Below are positions 22,809 to 32,698 of a stretch of 64,000 bases of DNA, one piece after another. The stretch spans positions 806,001 to 870,000 of the forward strand of contig JAPDRO010000008.1 in NCBI GenBank assembly GCA_030247885.1. Reading direction: 5' to 3'. Below the pieces are notes generated by a model that worked only from the letters and a program-made list of their open reading frames with translations, was not told the DNA's origin and searched no databases. Source of the DNA: Taxawa tesnikishii (nom. ined.). Its lineage: Eukaryota > Ascomycota > Dothideomycetes > Dothideales. The position numbers and the translations under genes were made by a program. Within the stretch, counting starts at the first letter, position 1, and every line of letters begins with the position of its first letter.

Positions 22809-24297
22809 ATGGCTCTACAGGACACTCACCACGCTCTGCAGGATACCTTCCCAGACTTTGAAGATGCAGACGTTCAGATTGTCATCACCTCCACGCGCCG
22901 CTACAGGCTACACTCAAGCACCCTCCGTCGTTCCAGTGCCCTCTTCGAGAGCTTGATCACTGCGGAGAACGCCGCCGACTTGACCGGAAAGGCTAAGAAG
23001 CGTAACAAGATCAGATGGCGCCTCGTTCTTCACCCGCAAGTCGAACCTGACGGTCATGAAGTCTACGTCTTCGCGCTGGACCCTATCAACGAGGACGGCC
23101 AAGCGACAGGCTACCCCAGACCCATCCAGAGCAACGAGAACGGCAGAGTCCCGGTCATCCTCTTCAAGGTCTACGACATGTTGCTGGGCGCTTTCTACAA
23201 CAAAGACATCAAGCTACATGATAGCGATATCACGGCCGTTCTGGATAAAGCATTCACGCTTGTGGAGATTGCAGAATACGTTGGATGTGTACGTACACCG
23301 ATGATCTTGCTTTTCCAGACAACTCACTGATGGAATGACGTAGGTTCCTCTTATTTCAAGATCAGTCGACGCCGCTCTCCTTTCCGAAGGCCAGACTCTC
23401 TTCCGTGCCATCGCCAATTCGCCGATCCAATGGATCCAGCTCGCCAATCGCATCTCCTCTCGGGCTATATTCAAAGAAGCCATCATTCACATCACCGGAC
23501 AGTACAACAGGCTGATCAAAGAGCCTCCTTCTGCCAGCTTCTTGCAACTGCACCCTAATTCCCGTACCGTCCTAGACGAACTGAACCCCGAGACTAGAGA
23601 AATCCTCGAAGAATACGTCAACGAGCTCAGACAGGCTTGCAGAAACGCGGAGTCAAGCCTTGTCACCCACTACCCCTCGAACCTGACCAGACAATCCACA
23701 ACCGGACGCGCCGACCGCGACGACATCGGACGTTCGTCATACTCTAGTGACATTTTCCAGTGGATCGCACTTTCGCTCTTCAGACACTGGGCTAGTCAGT
23801 CCATCGCGCTCGACGGTTCAAAGAACGCAGACGACGGCGGCTACGGATTCTACCACCGCATCAACAGAGGTGGCATGGCCTATCTCAACCGTGGAGCTCT
23901 GCTCGACTTCCATACCCGCTTTCCCATGACCCAAAAGGCGACCTCTGTGCTTCACAGGCACCTTGACGAGCTGAAGGAGACCGCGCATCATATCGTCGCA
24001 CCCCTTCTCGTCAATCGCAGCCAGGTCGATATCGTACAGCAACCCATCCACTGGCTCACTTGCATCCACACCAAGTCCAACAGATTTCCTTGGGAGCCCA
24101 AGCCCGACGCCAACAAGCGCAGAGCTTCTGAGGCTTTCTCGGATGAGGACGACGAGGTCGAACAAGAGGCCATGCAGAGGCAAATTCCTCGTCAGCGGGG
24201 TCATACTCCGGAAGACGAGAATGTGGAGGAGGATCAGGAGGGGTCGGCGGAGGAGGGAGGCTTTCTGGAGGGCGAGGAGGCGATGGAGGACGAGTGA
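22809..24297 (+). CDS. BTB/POZ-domain protein
   Basis: Two exons (22809-23288, 23344-24297) with a 55-bp GT-AG intron encode an intact 477-aa protein. The N-terminal region reads as a fungal BTB fold: DADVQIVITSTRRYRLHSST, LRRSSALFESLI, then a long loop and DKAFTLVEIAEYVGC. A helical C-terminal region follows (AALLSEGQTLFRAIANSP and NRISSRAIFKEAIIHITGQY), like the BACK-type extensions of fungal BTB proteins. The last 60 residues are acidic, with an NKRRASEAF patch that could be a nuclear signal. BTB domains dimerise or recruit CUL3 ligases. Which of these applies here cannot be told. Confidence 0.83.
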
Positions 24298-24796
24298 GGT
24301 ACGATCCTCCTCGAAAGGGGGTCGACTTGGGATAATGCACTATTATCAGATTGGCAAGAGTGCAGGAGAATAGGTTTTGGGGTACGATTTATGGGCGTCC
24401 AGCGATTCGGGAAGATACCCTATGGAAATTGGCGTAGCAGGAATGTCTCTTTGGTGACGGTGGAGTGGTTTTTTGACTTCAAACAGCAAATTGGCTCAGA
24501 TTAGCAAGCGTAACGAAAAACAGTGCAGAGGTTTTAAAAAAGCATGCGGAGGGATAGTCCGGCAGAGATTAGCATATCGGGGAATTGGGTTCTCCTCAAT
24601 GAGCCATAATTTACAAAGTACCGTGATGATTCACAATGCTTTCTTTTTCTTCCCGAGCACCATGTCTTTCCTCCATGGAATAGCTGCAGATATGCGCCAT
24701 CTTCGTATGCCGTCCTTCACGTGCTGTCCGCTTCAGACCGCAACTTGTCCCACAGAAAACCTCAACAAACTCCGACCACGGTCATCCCATCTCCGC
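24298..24796. other. Convergent 3' flanks, no gene
   Basis: About 500 bp between the stop codons of the BTB gene (plus) and the complex I subunit (minus). Only short, motif-free ORFs are present. Confidence 0.6.
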
Positions 24797-25133
24797 TCAG
24801 TCGTCGTAACCCTGAGGAATCTTCCTTGGCCCCGGTGGAACTGCATCACAGAATCGTCAGCTCAATATCCCCTGCTTGCCTTGACCTCTCCAATGCCGCT
24901 CTGCCCCCTAGTATGCCTTCCCATTTCCTCAATATTCGGGGTCACTCACTCGGGTAGGTGAGAGGAATCTGCGGTCTTGGTCCGTCACCGAGTCTGTATC
25001 TGATTGGGGGAACGACAAAAGCCATGACGGGGCCGAGGGTGCCGACGACGAGAGACCAGAAGATTGCGGGCTTTGCGTGCGAGGCCCAGCGGACGTAGGC
25101 CCTGGGGCTCTGCCAGAAGTCGACGGGCGCCAT
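24797..25133 (-). CDS. nuo9.5: NADH:ubiquinone oxidoreductase 9.5 kDa subunit
   Basis: Exon 25133-24950 and a short exon 24840-24797, joined by a 109-bp intron with a GTGAGT donor, encode an intact 75-aa protein. It starts MAPVDFWQSPRAYVRWASHA, has one hydrophobic segment (WSLVVGTLGPVMAFVVPPI), and ends IPLTYPIPPGPRKIPQGYDD. This matches the Neurospora crassa complex I 9.5 kDa subunit in length and in both end motifs. It is a single-span accessory subunit of the membrane arm in the inner mitochondrial membrane, needed for complex I assembly. The frame continues past the donor only to an immediate stop, so the last exon is easy to miss. It is divergent from OST48 with 280 bp between start codons. 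Confidence 0.93.
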
Positions 25134-25413
25134 TGTGTGATAGGGTTGTGCGCAGTCGCCGGGAGATGGAGGATTTCGCGCGTGAAATTGGTGTATCGGG
25201 CGGCGCTGTGTGGGAGAGGGAGAGAGGTGGTGTTGGCGGTGGTATGCCCGTCGTCGCGCACCTTGAAGCTTGACTTGAGGTGAGGTCCACTGCCGCGGAG
25301 AGAGCGGGCCGAAGCGCGGGATGTCTTGGCATCTGCATACGTTGCCAGTCTGGAGAGCTTCACTTGCACGCGCTTGAAACAGACAAGAGCCTTGTACGAA
25401 TACTGAAACAACA
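25134..25413. promoter_or_regulatory. Bidirectional promoter region: complex I 9.5 kDa subunit / OST48
   Basis: 280 bp separate two divergent start codons, so both housekeeping genes must be driven from here. No specific factor site was identified. Confidence 0.6.
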
Positions 25414-26930
25414 ATGAGGGGGTTTCTGTCGCTCCTTTTGCTGGCGCTGCTGGGCGCTGTGCAGGCGTTGAGCTCTACCGGCAGCCGTCTGCTCGTAGTG
25501 CTCGAGGATCTCGCCGACAAGGACAAGTACTCCAAATTTTGGGGAGATCTCGAATGTAAGCACCTCCCCAGCGATTGAGATATGGTGATGAGAGAGAGAG
25601 CGAATGTACTGATTTGAACAGCTCGTGGGTTTTCCATCTCCTACGAATCTCCCAGATCTCAGAGCCTCTCCCTCTTCAAGCACGGCGCCCTAGCTTACGA
25701 CCACCTCGCTATCCTCCCATCCAAGGGCAAGGGTCTCGGACCACACCTCACGCCGAACCTTATCGTCGATTTCACCAACAAGGGCGGCAATGTCCTCCTC
25801 GCCCTCTCTGCCGAGACCGGCACACCATCAGCCATCTCCTCCCTTCTGCTCGAGCTGGATGTCACGCTTCCACCAGAGCGCAACGCATTGGTCGTTGATC
25901 ACTTCAGCTTTGACACGAAGTCAGCTGCAGAGAAGCACGATGTTCTCCTTCTGCCGGCTCAGGCAGTAAAGACTGGTGTCAAGGATTACTTCCACGTGGA
26001 TGGGACGATTGCCGTTCCGCGCGCAGTTGGACAAGTCCTTGGCAACGCGAGCCCGTTGCTCACTCCAATCCTGCGCGCCCCAAGCACCGCGTACTCCTAC
26101 AACCCGAAGGATGAAGCTGATACCGTGGAGGATCTCTTTGCAGTTGGCTCTCAGCTGTCCCTGGTTTCCGCCTTCCAGGCTAGAAACTCGGCACGCTTCA
26201 CAATCCTTGGATCCTCTGAGATGCTGGAAGATGCTTGGTTCGATGCGAAGGTGCAGGCGCCAAAGGGTCAGGAAGAGTCGACGGCCAACAAGGCGTTTGC
26301 GGAGAAGCTGAGTGCCTGGACTTTCCAGGAGCTTGGTGTGCTCAAGGTTGGCCGTATTCAGCACTATCTGAACGAGGGCAAGGTCAAGGAGACGACAAAC
26401 CTGAGCGTTTCTCAGTTTCCTGAGCTCAACCCTTCGATCTACAGAATCAAGAACGATGTGGTACGTGTAATATTCCGGAATGTATGGTCAAGTTCGCTAA
26501 TCGGTTTATAGTACTATTCCATCGAGCTCTCGGAGTATGAGATGGACCACACTGTACCTTACACTCCAAACGGTGCGGACGCTGTACAGCTAGAATTCAG
26601 CATGCTCTCCCCTTCCACCGCCTGACCCTTCAGCCTACCGGACACACCGCCAACAGCACGATCTTCACCACCACTTTCAAGCTGCCAGATCAGCACGGCA
26701 TCTTCAACTTCCTCGTCAACTACAAGCGGCCATTCCTCACGAATGTGTACGAGAAGCGGACAGTCACCGTCCGTCATTTTGCTCACAACGAATGGCCAAG
26801 GAGTTTCGTCATTAGCGGAGCTTATCCTTGGATCTCTGGTATTGGAGTGACGGTTGCTGGCTGGTTGGTGTTTGTCGGACTTTGGCTCTGGAGCAAGCCA
26901 GTTGAGGACCGGACCAAGAAGACTCAATAG
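25414..26930 (+). CDS. WBP1: Oligosaccharyltransferase 48 kDa subunit (OST48/WBP1), with an apparent frameshift
   Basis: Exons 25414-25555, 25622-26460 and 26512-26930, GT-AG introns, all in phase. A signal peptide (MRGFLSLLLLALLGAVQA) precedes LLVVLEDLADKDKYSKFWGD, FTNKGGNVLLALS, FTILGSSEMLEDAWF and IELSEYEMDHTVPYTPNGAD. A C-terminal transmembrane helix (WISGIGVTVAGWLVFVGLWL) leads to the cytosolic tail DRTKKTQ. This tail ends in a dilysine KKxx ER-retrieval signal, as in yeast WBP1. The protein is an essential core subunit of the ER oligosaccharyltransferase for N-glycosylation. Inside exon 3, at about 26607-26615, the frame jumps by net -1: SMLSP is followed by FHRLTLQPTGHT only in the next frame. 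Since the gene is essential, a sequencing deletion or a second intact copy is expected. Confidence 0.92.
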
Positions 26931-27193
26931 ACCTGGGTGGGTAAAACTTGGCTGTATAGTAAGCAATTCTCATGAATGGAAAGCATTTCTGATGGCATAC
27001 ACTTTGTTCCTGTCTCTTGGGTTGCGTTCCCTCCACGATACTCCTGTTCGGGACAAAGTGCGGACGAATTCCGCCTCCAGATTTCCAAGCTCGCGTTACA
27101 TCATCGGCTGGCATCACTCCCTGTCTGCCGCTGACTGATATACACTTCTCGTCCTCCATTGATCGAGGTATGGTTTTGTGCTCGCAGTTCTAA

Positions 27194-28504
27194 ATGACTG
27201 GTGCTAACAACTGGCAAAGGATAGTCTTCGCCCTGTCCATTCTCCCTCTCCTCGTGTTACTCACCCGCTTCTATCTCCCAGAGCCTATGCTCTCGCGTCT
27301 GAATTTCTTCACCCAGACCATCAGACCTTCCACCACGGCAACAGCGCCTCTTCAGCAGTCGGTATTCCGCAACATGGCTCAAACCTCAACACCTTCGTCG
27401 GTGCATCAAGGTCCCGAAGATAGCTGGCATGGTAAAATTACCACAGACGGTCCGTTCCAACCCGAGAAAGGTCGCTACCACCTATACATCGGTCTGTTTT
27501 GTCCATTCGCACACAGAGCAAACCTCGTTCGGCATCTGAAGGGATTGCAAGACTTCATCGACATCAGCATCGTGAAGCCATATCCGAAGGGCAATGAGCA
27601 GGGTTGGCCGGGCTGGCAGTTTCCCAAGAGTAACGACGAATATCCGAATGCGACGGTGGACAACTTGTTTGGAAGCAAGTACCTGCATGAAGTGTACTTC
27701 AAGGCAGACAAGGACTACAAGGGCCGGTACTCGGTGCCGACACTGTGGGATAAGAAGCTGAACACAATTGTCAACAATGTAGGGCATGCATACGGAATCC
27801 GTGTCAAGTGGGAACGTGGTTGACAGAAGACAGGAATCAGCTGAGCTCCTTCGTGACCTTCAGACTGCATTTAACAGCGTTCTTCCACCAGAACTAGCGG
27901 AACTCACTCTTTACCCAAAACACCTCCAGTCGAAGATCGATACCATATCAGAGTGGATGCAGCGCGACCTCAACACAGGAGTTTACAAGGCCGGTTTTGC
28001 ACCAGACCAGGAAACTTACAACAAAAACCTGCCTCCCGTGTTTGGCGCTCTTAACAAGATGGAGAAGATTTTGTTCGAAAACAAGGGACCCTACGTGCTG
28101 GGCAAAGACATGACCGAGCTCGATGTCCGGTTGTATGCCACGCTCATCAGGTTCGACACTGTCTACGTGCAGCACTTCAAGTGCAACCTTGGGATGATCA
28201 GGAAGGAGTATCCGGTTCTTAACAACTGGCTGAAGGGCATGTACTGGAACCACCCCGAATTCAAAAATACGACGGACTTTAAGCACATCAAGGAGAATGT
28301 AAGAGGCACTACGTCACAGTTAGTAGTGGTCATGCTGATGAACTGCAGTACACAAAGAGCCATTACGATGTCAACCCAAAGGCTATCACGCCGCTGGGTC
28401 CTTGGCCGCATATTGAGAAGGGCTACGAAGAGGATTGGAGCAAGCTCACTCCGGGTGGCATCGACATGCCAGAAGTTGTCGAGCACGAAAAGAGCCTGCC
28501 ATAG
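27194..28504 (+). CDS. Glutathionyl-hydroquinone reductase / omega-like glutathione S-transferase (ECM4/GTO type)
   Basis: Three exons (27194-27778, 27834-28298, 28349-28504) encode an intact 401-aa protein. The thioredoxin-like domain carries the catalytic motif YIGLFCPFAHRANLVR, a Cys enzyme of the Xi class. TLWDKKLNTIVNNE follows across the first splice, and the helical domain has GPYVLGKDMTELDVRLYATL and LNNWLKGMYWNHPEFKNTTDF. The C-terminal extension PLGPWPHIEKGYEEDWSK is typical of fungal ECM4 proteins. They reduce glutathionyl-hydroquinones or other glutathione conjugates. Unusually, the long form starts with a hydrophobic segment (IVFALSILPLLVLLTRF). A second in-frame ATG at 27374 (MAQTSTPSS) would give a soluble form. 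The first intron has a weak GTAGGG donor. Confidence 0.9.
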
Positions 28505-28983
28505 AGTTCGACGAAGATGCGACGTTCCGAACAAGAGGCCAGAGCGCCTTGAAGTAAGACTATGTCTTAACAAAACGGATTGATACAAAGTCGTCTATTA
28601 GTACCCTCTTGACTCTACTCTCCTTCCTTGATACAGACATTGACTGGAGCATACCCTCTCTGTCTCTTGTTTCATAACGAACCATGTGCATTGGTAAGAG
28701 GAAATCAAGACAAGCTGACTATCTCGTTGGCACAAGGCGTTTCGGGGTGCTTCTGCGGTACGATAACATGAAACCGTGTGTCGCAGGTATACTTACGGTG
28801 CATCAATGTTGTCTCTGATAACACCCTCATCCATTGCCGACCGCAAGTATATATCCTCGCGCTCATGGGTTCCCACTACTTACTACCTACATAATCCGCA
28901 AGACGACAACATCGGGCAAGAAATTCAAAACACACTACACCTAGTCTCCCTTGTATTATCTCTTATACCTGTCGTCTTTTATC
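28505..28983. other. Intergenic, no gene
   Basis: 480 bp between the transferase stop and the Cys-rich ORF start. Only short ORFs. It contains the 3' UTR of the former and the promoter of the latter. Confidence 0.6.
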
Positions 28984-29523
28984 ATGTGCAAGCAAACTAG
29001 GCACACCTTCAGGTGCGGCCACACCATTCAGTACATCCATGAGCAATGCCGCGACTACTTCGGCAGGAACACGAGCCACGCCAGACCTAGGCACCACACC
29101 AGTCCCGTCAGCGAGTCCGAGGCGTTCCAGGCAGGTACAGTGGTGAACCTCTTAAACCCGCAGGGCCCGGATGAGCACGCGTTCTGCCAGAAAGACCGCA
29201 TGAACCAGAATGCCAACATCGTCCGGTACACGTACGGGCCCTGTGTATGCTCATGGTACGGCTGCCTCTGGGCGTTCGGTCTGCGTCCGCACGGCGACTT
29301 CGGATGGGATAGTACCCTTCCCAAGCCCGACATGACCATCTACTACGAATCCGGAACACTGCTCCCTGCTCAAGCGGCCCGGCAGGCCTGCAACGCCGCC
29401 CCCATAACTGGATTGGGTGGGTGGAACGAATCGAAACCCCTTTTCGGACCGGACGCGATGTTGAGCACAATCACGACTAAGCCAGTTCCCAGGTTCTTCG
29501 CCCGATCAACCCGCCGAAGTTGA
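28984..29523 (+). CDS. Small Cys/His-rich hypothetical protein
   Basis: A single-exon ORF of 179 aa starts MCKQTRHTFRCGHTIQYIHE and has 9 Cys. The spacing C-x(8)-C-x-H near the start and CVCSWYGCLW in the middle suggest metal-binding pairs. There is no signal peptide or membrane span. I do not recognise a named family, though small fungal proteins that open with a C..H..CGH motif are common. The 3' part lies near the esterase 3' end but does not overlap it. Confidence 0.5.
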   Translation: MCKQTRHTFRCGHTIQYIHEQCRDYFGRNTSHARPRHHTSPVSESEAFQAGTVVNLLNPQGPDEHAFCQKDRMNQNANIVRYTYGPCVCSWYGCLWAFGLRPHGDFGWDSTLPKPDMTIYYESGTLLPAQAARQACNAAPITGLGGWNESKPLFGPDAMLSTITTKPVPRFFARSTRRS

Positions 29524-29774
29524 AGATTAGCGGCGAGAAGCATGCGGTACGGAAGAGTCCGTCGGAGTGACGAACGGATCATCGGAGGATCGGAGGAGGC
29601 GAGCCTGTAAACGAACGCGTTAGAAAGCTCATGGAAGGTTGGAAGTCTTGTACAACACATTATTCAATCTGCACAACGGAAGGTTTTCTTGGAATGTCTT
29701 CCGCATCCCCGAACTCATGCTGTTTCGTAACCAAGACGACGTTTCCAGTTCCATGTAAGCCATACACTACTCGT

Positions 29775-31542
29775 TCAATTATTCAACGTATATCCCCTCG
29801 ACGAGAAGAAATCACACTTCGCACTCTCGTCAGGATCAGAAGCATTGCCCACACCGCCATACGTCACGCTCAAGACCTGCAATGGATCGTTGTACGTCGA
29901 GTTTGCGCCTCTGTAGCTCGGCCAAAGGGCGCATCGGCGCTCCTCATAACGTTCGGATCGTGCGCCACTGTAAAACTGATCCAGTAGCTGCTCAGGATGC
30001 CCGCAAGCGTGTGGTTGTTCGCCGCAGGAAATCCGGTGGTGTTGCTTGTGAGGAAAGGCTGGGACGCAGCATGCAGTTCGCTACCGGCAGCCATGATCAG
30101 CTTGAACACGGAGGAAGTGTTGAAGTATGAGGAGTCGGACATTGCGGTGGCCATGTAGTACGTCGGGCAGCAGACGATGAAGTCGGAGAACCAGTCGACG
30201 CGCTGCCAGAAAGTGCTGTTGTAGTCGCTGGCCGGGTAGAGTTGGTACAGGCGGTTGAAGAACGAGTTGGAGGCGTAGGGGAACAGGAGTTGCGCGTCCA
30301 TGGTCTCTTCGGCTTGCGTCGTGATCGATCTGTTGCTGTAGTTTACGCCCTCGTATGCATCGCGGTCGAGCATTAGAGGGACTTTGTAGAAGTCGCCGCG
30401 CTTGAACTCCTGATCTGGGAGATCCCGGACGAACTTGCCGTCGACGACAGGCCCAAAGTAGAAGTTGCCAACGCCATCCTGAGGGGCTGTGGGATAGGAA
30501 ATGTTCTGTGTGCGTTGGTTTACTACCCAGAGGACGGAAGTCGGGATAGTGCGCAGACAGTTCAAATCGGTGCAGTTGTATCCCAGCTGTGCCGCAGCGC
30601 GGAGTGTGTTTCGGAATTGGATCTCCTGACTGCTTCGGTTGAGGAAGGGCTGCCACCTATGCATGTATCAGCGAGGGGAAGTGCTGCCAGCGCTGGTTAC
30701 ACTGACCAAGGATACTCAGCAATAGCTGCTGAAAAAGGCGGCGTATCAACAGCACCTCCAGCTGTAAGCTGCAACGATACACTACCGCCACCGGCAGAGC
30801 CACCCCAGATCGTGACACGGTTGGGATCACCACCAAAAGCTCTAATATTACGCTGAACCCATTCGAGAGCCAAACGCTGATCGAGCAGACCAGCATTCGC
30901 CACTCCATTTGCCATGACCTCTGCCCCTGCAAGGAAACCGAACATGCCGAGCCTGTACTGGATTGAAACGTAGATGATGTTGCCGTTACTTGCATTGACG
31001 AGCCCGTCACCTGGATAGCTCTGAGCTGAACCGGCAACATAGCCTCCGCCTATCTTAGGTCAGTGGGATGTTCCGTTTGCCTGTCCTGCAAACATACCAT
31101 GAATCTGCAACAATACCGGAAGCGACTTGCTGACTGGCTTGGTGGGAACCAGCACATCAAGGATCAGGCAATCCTCAGACATTGACTGAGTGCGGAACTG
31201 GTTCTCGACATTGGCGCCTCGGATAGAAGCGAGGGACACCGGATATGACTGCCAGCACCAGGGAGCAACTTGCGTAGCATTGATGGTTTGGCCAGTGAAG
31301 TTGTTCGACAGCTCGATTGCACGAGGCTTCTGCCACCGGAGCTCACCAAGAGGCGGTTGCGCGTATGGAATGCCGCGAAAGTAGTTGATGCCAGCAGTAG
31401 CATTGGTGTAGCCTACGTAAGTGACATAGCCCAGATCGGCAGTAGGACTATCCGCTGTACCAGACGCTGTTTGGTACGATTGAGCAGACACTTGAACGCT
31501 GACGGCGCCAACGAGTACCGCTAGAGTGCTGAGGACCTTCAT
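29775..31542 (-). CDS. Secreted type-B carboxylesterase/lipase, with an apparent frameshift
   Basis: Exons 31542-31098, 31049-30707 and 30656-29775. A signal peptide (MKVLSTLAVLVGAVSVQVSA) precedes INYFRGIPYAQPPLGELRW, SMSEDCLILDVLVPT (conserved EDCL), LPVLLQIHGGGYVAGS (oxyanion region), and the nucleophile elbow VTIWGGSAGGGSVSLQL. After the second splice comes WWQPFLNRSSQE, and SFTVAHDPN holds the likely catalytic His. A net -1 shift falls at the short T-run on the coding strand (A-run 29924-29926). The C-terminus then continues WPSYRGANSTYNDPLQVL to CDFFSSRGYTLNN. An extracellular fungal enzyme of about 556 aa with many N-glycosylation sites; the substrate is unknown. Confidence 0.87.
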
Positions 31543-32239
31543 TGTACCTGATATCTACGCGGTTGGGTTAGAGACAAACCGCACTGGGGTACACAAGACA
31601 AGAGTGATTGGCCATGACATTGCCAGTTATATAGCACCAAGACCGCTCGCATGAGGATCGCACCATCGGCATCATGGGCTCATCATAGGCATTACCCCTC
31701 ACAGACACGAAGCAGCTTTTAACCGGTCATTCAAAAAGTCGTTTCATGTCAACTGAGGGGATGTTGCTAAGGTTCACGGACTTTACATGGCAGCTCAGAG
31801 TGCATTTCTGGGACCTTGGGCTACCGGGGTTCGTGGGGGATCTGCGGAAAAGACTAGACCGCACATGGAAGGAGGAACGAGAGAGAGCAGCGGGCCGACG
31901 AGCTAGTATCAAAGTGGGTGATCGTACCAGGACCCATCATGTGGTTGAACGTTTTTGTTTGGCTTCTTGGTGAGTTCAATTGCAAACGCATTCGAGGTTA
32001 AGAAGCTACCGCAGCCGAGTTGGCTTGTAATGTGACCGAAGCAAACACATTCCTGATGGATAAGATACGCCTAGCATACGAAAACATGCCGGCGGCTCAC
32101 AGTGGAAATCGCAACAAAGTTGATGACCAGCTCACCGTGGAAGGATTTCGCGCGGTAGTAACACACGATAGAAACAGAACGGTGCAGTAAGGACAGTATG
32201 CTCCAAAACTAACAGCACAGATGGTCGTTGTCGCTCAGG
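31543..32239. other. Intergenic, no firm gene
   Basis: It contains the esterase promoter. A 75-codon plus-strand ORF at 31746-31973 with a charged helix-like segment (DLRKRLDRTWKEERERAAGR) has no support beyond its composition. Confidence 0.45.
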
Positions 32240-32244
32240 GGTAG

Positions 32245-32480
32245 TAAAGCGTATCCTTGAGGTTCTCGTGAACCCTGGGGCAGTCGCTCTTAACATCGGA
32301 CTCTCTGAGCTCAATAGCACGCTTCGCCGCCTGCCATGGATGCCAGTAAGCGATGCTTCGAGACGGACTGCAGAAGCCTTACCAGACGAGCAAGGTGCGT
32401 AGAAACAGGATACTTCGTGCTGTGAAGGCTGAGAAAGTCACATTACTTCTGAGTTGTGCTGTAGACACGGAAGAAGTCAT
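32245..32480 (-). CDS. Possible small mitochondrial-type protein, unrecognised, frame interrupted
   Basis: On the minus strand a frame starting MTSSVSTAQLRSN reaches TARSILFLRTLLVW, then a TAA. In the same frame it continues SRSIAYWHPWQAAKRAIEL and SDCPRVHENLKDTLYYP before a final stop near 32245. The C-terminal half reads as conserved protein (paired aromatic residues, one Cys). The GTAAGG at the stop looks like a splice donor, but the nearest AG leaves an intron of only 15 nt. Either the model uses other exons, or a longer intron has been shortened, or the frame is broken. It ends upstream of the 3' end of DBP9. I cannot name it. Confidence 0.35.
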
Positions 32481-32698
32481 GTCGAACGAAAGTGGTGGTG
32501 TGAATGTGCTGTTGGCTTGGTGAACGCGTAGGTGAATTGATGATTTGGATACAGGCCTCCATAAGGTATCCTAATTTACTTCTCCCTCTTCTAAGCACAG
32601 CATGAGAAGCAAACCGACAACGGGAGGAGACAAGGGGTGGAATGCAAGAGTAGATTTACGATAGCAAATTTGAAGAAATCAAAAACCTGCCATGCACG

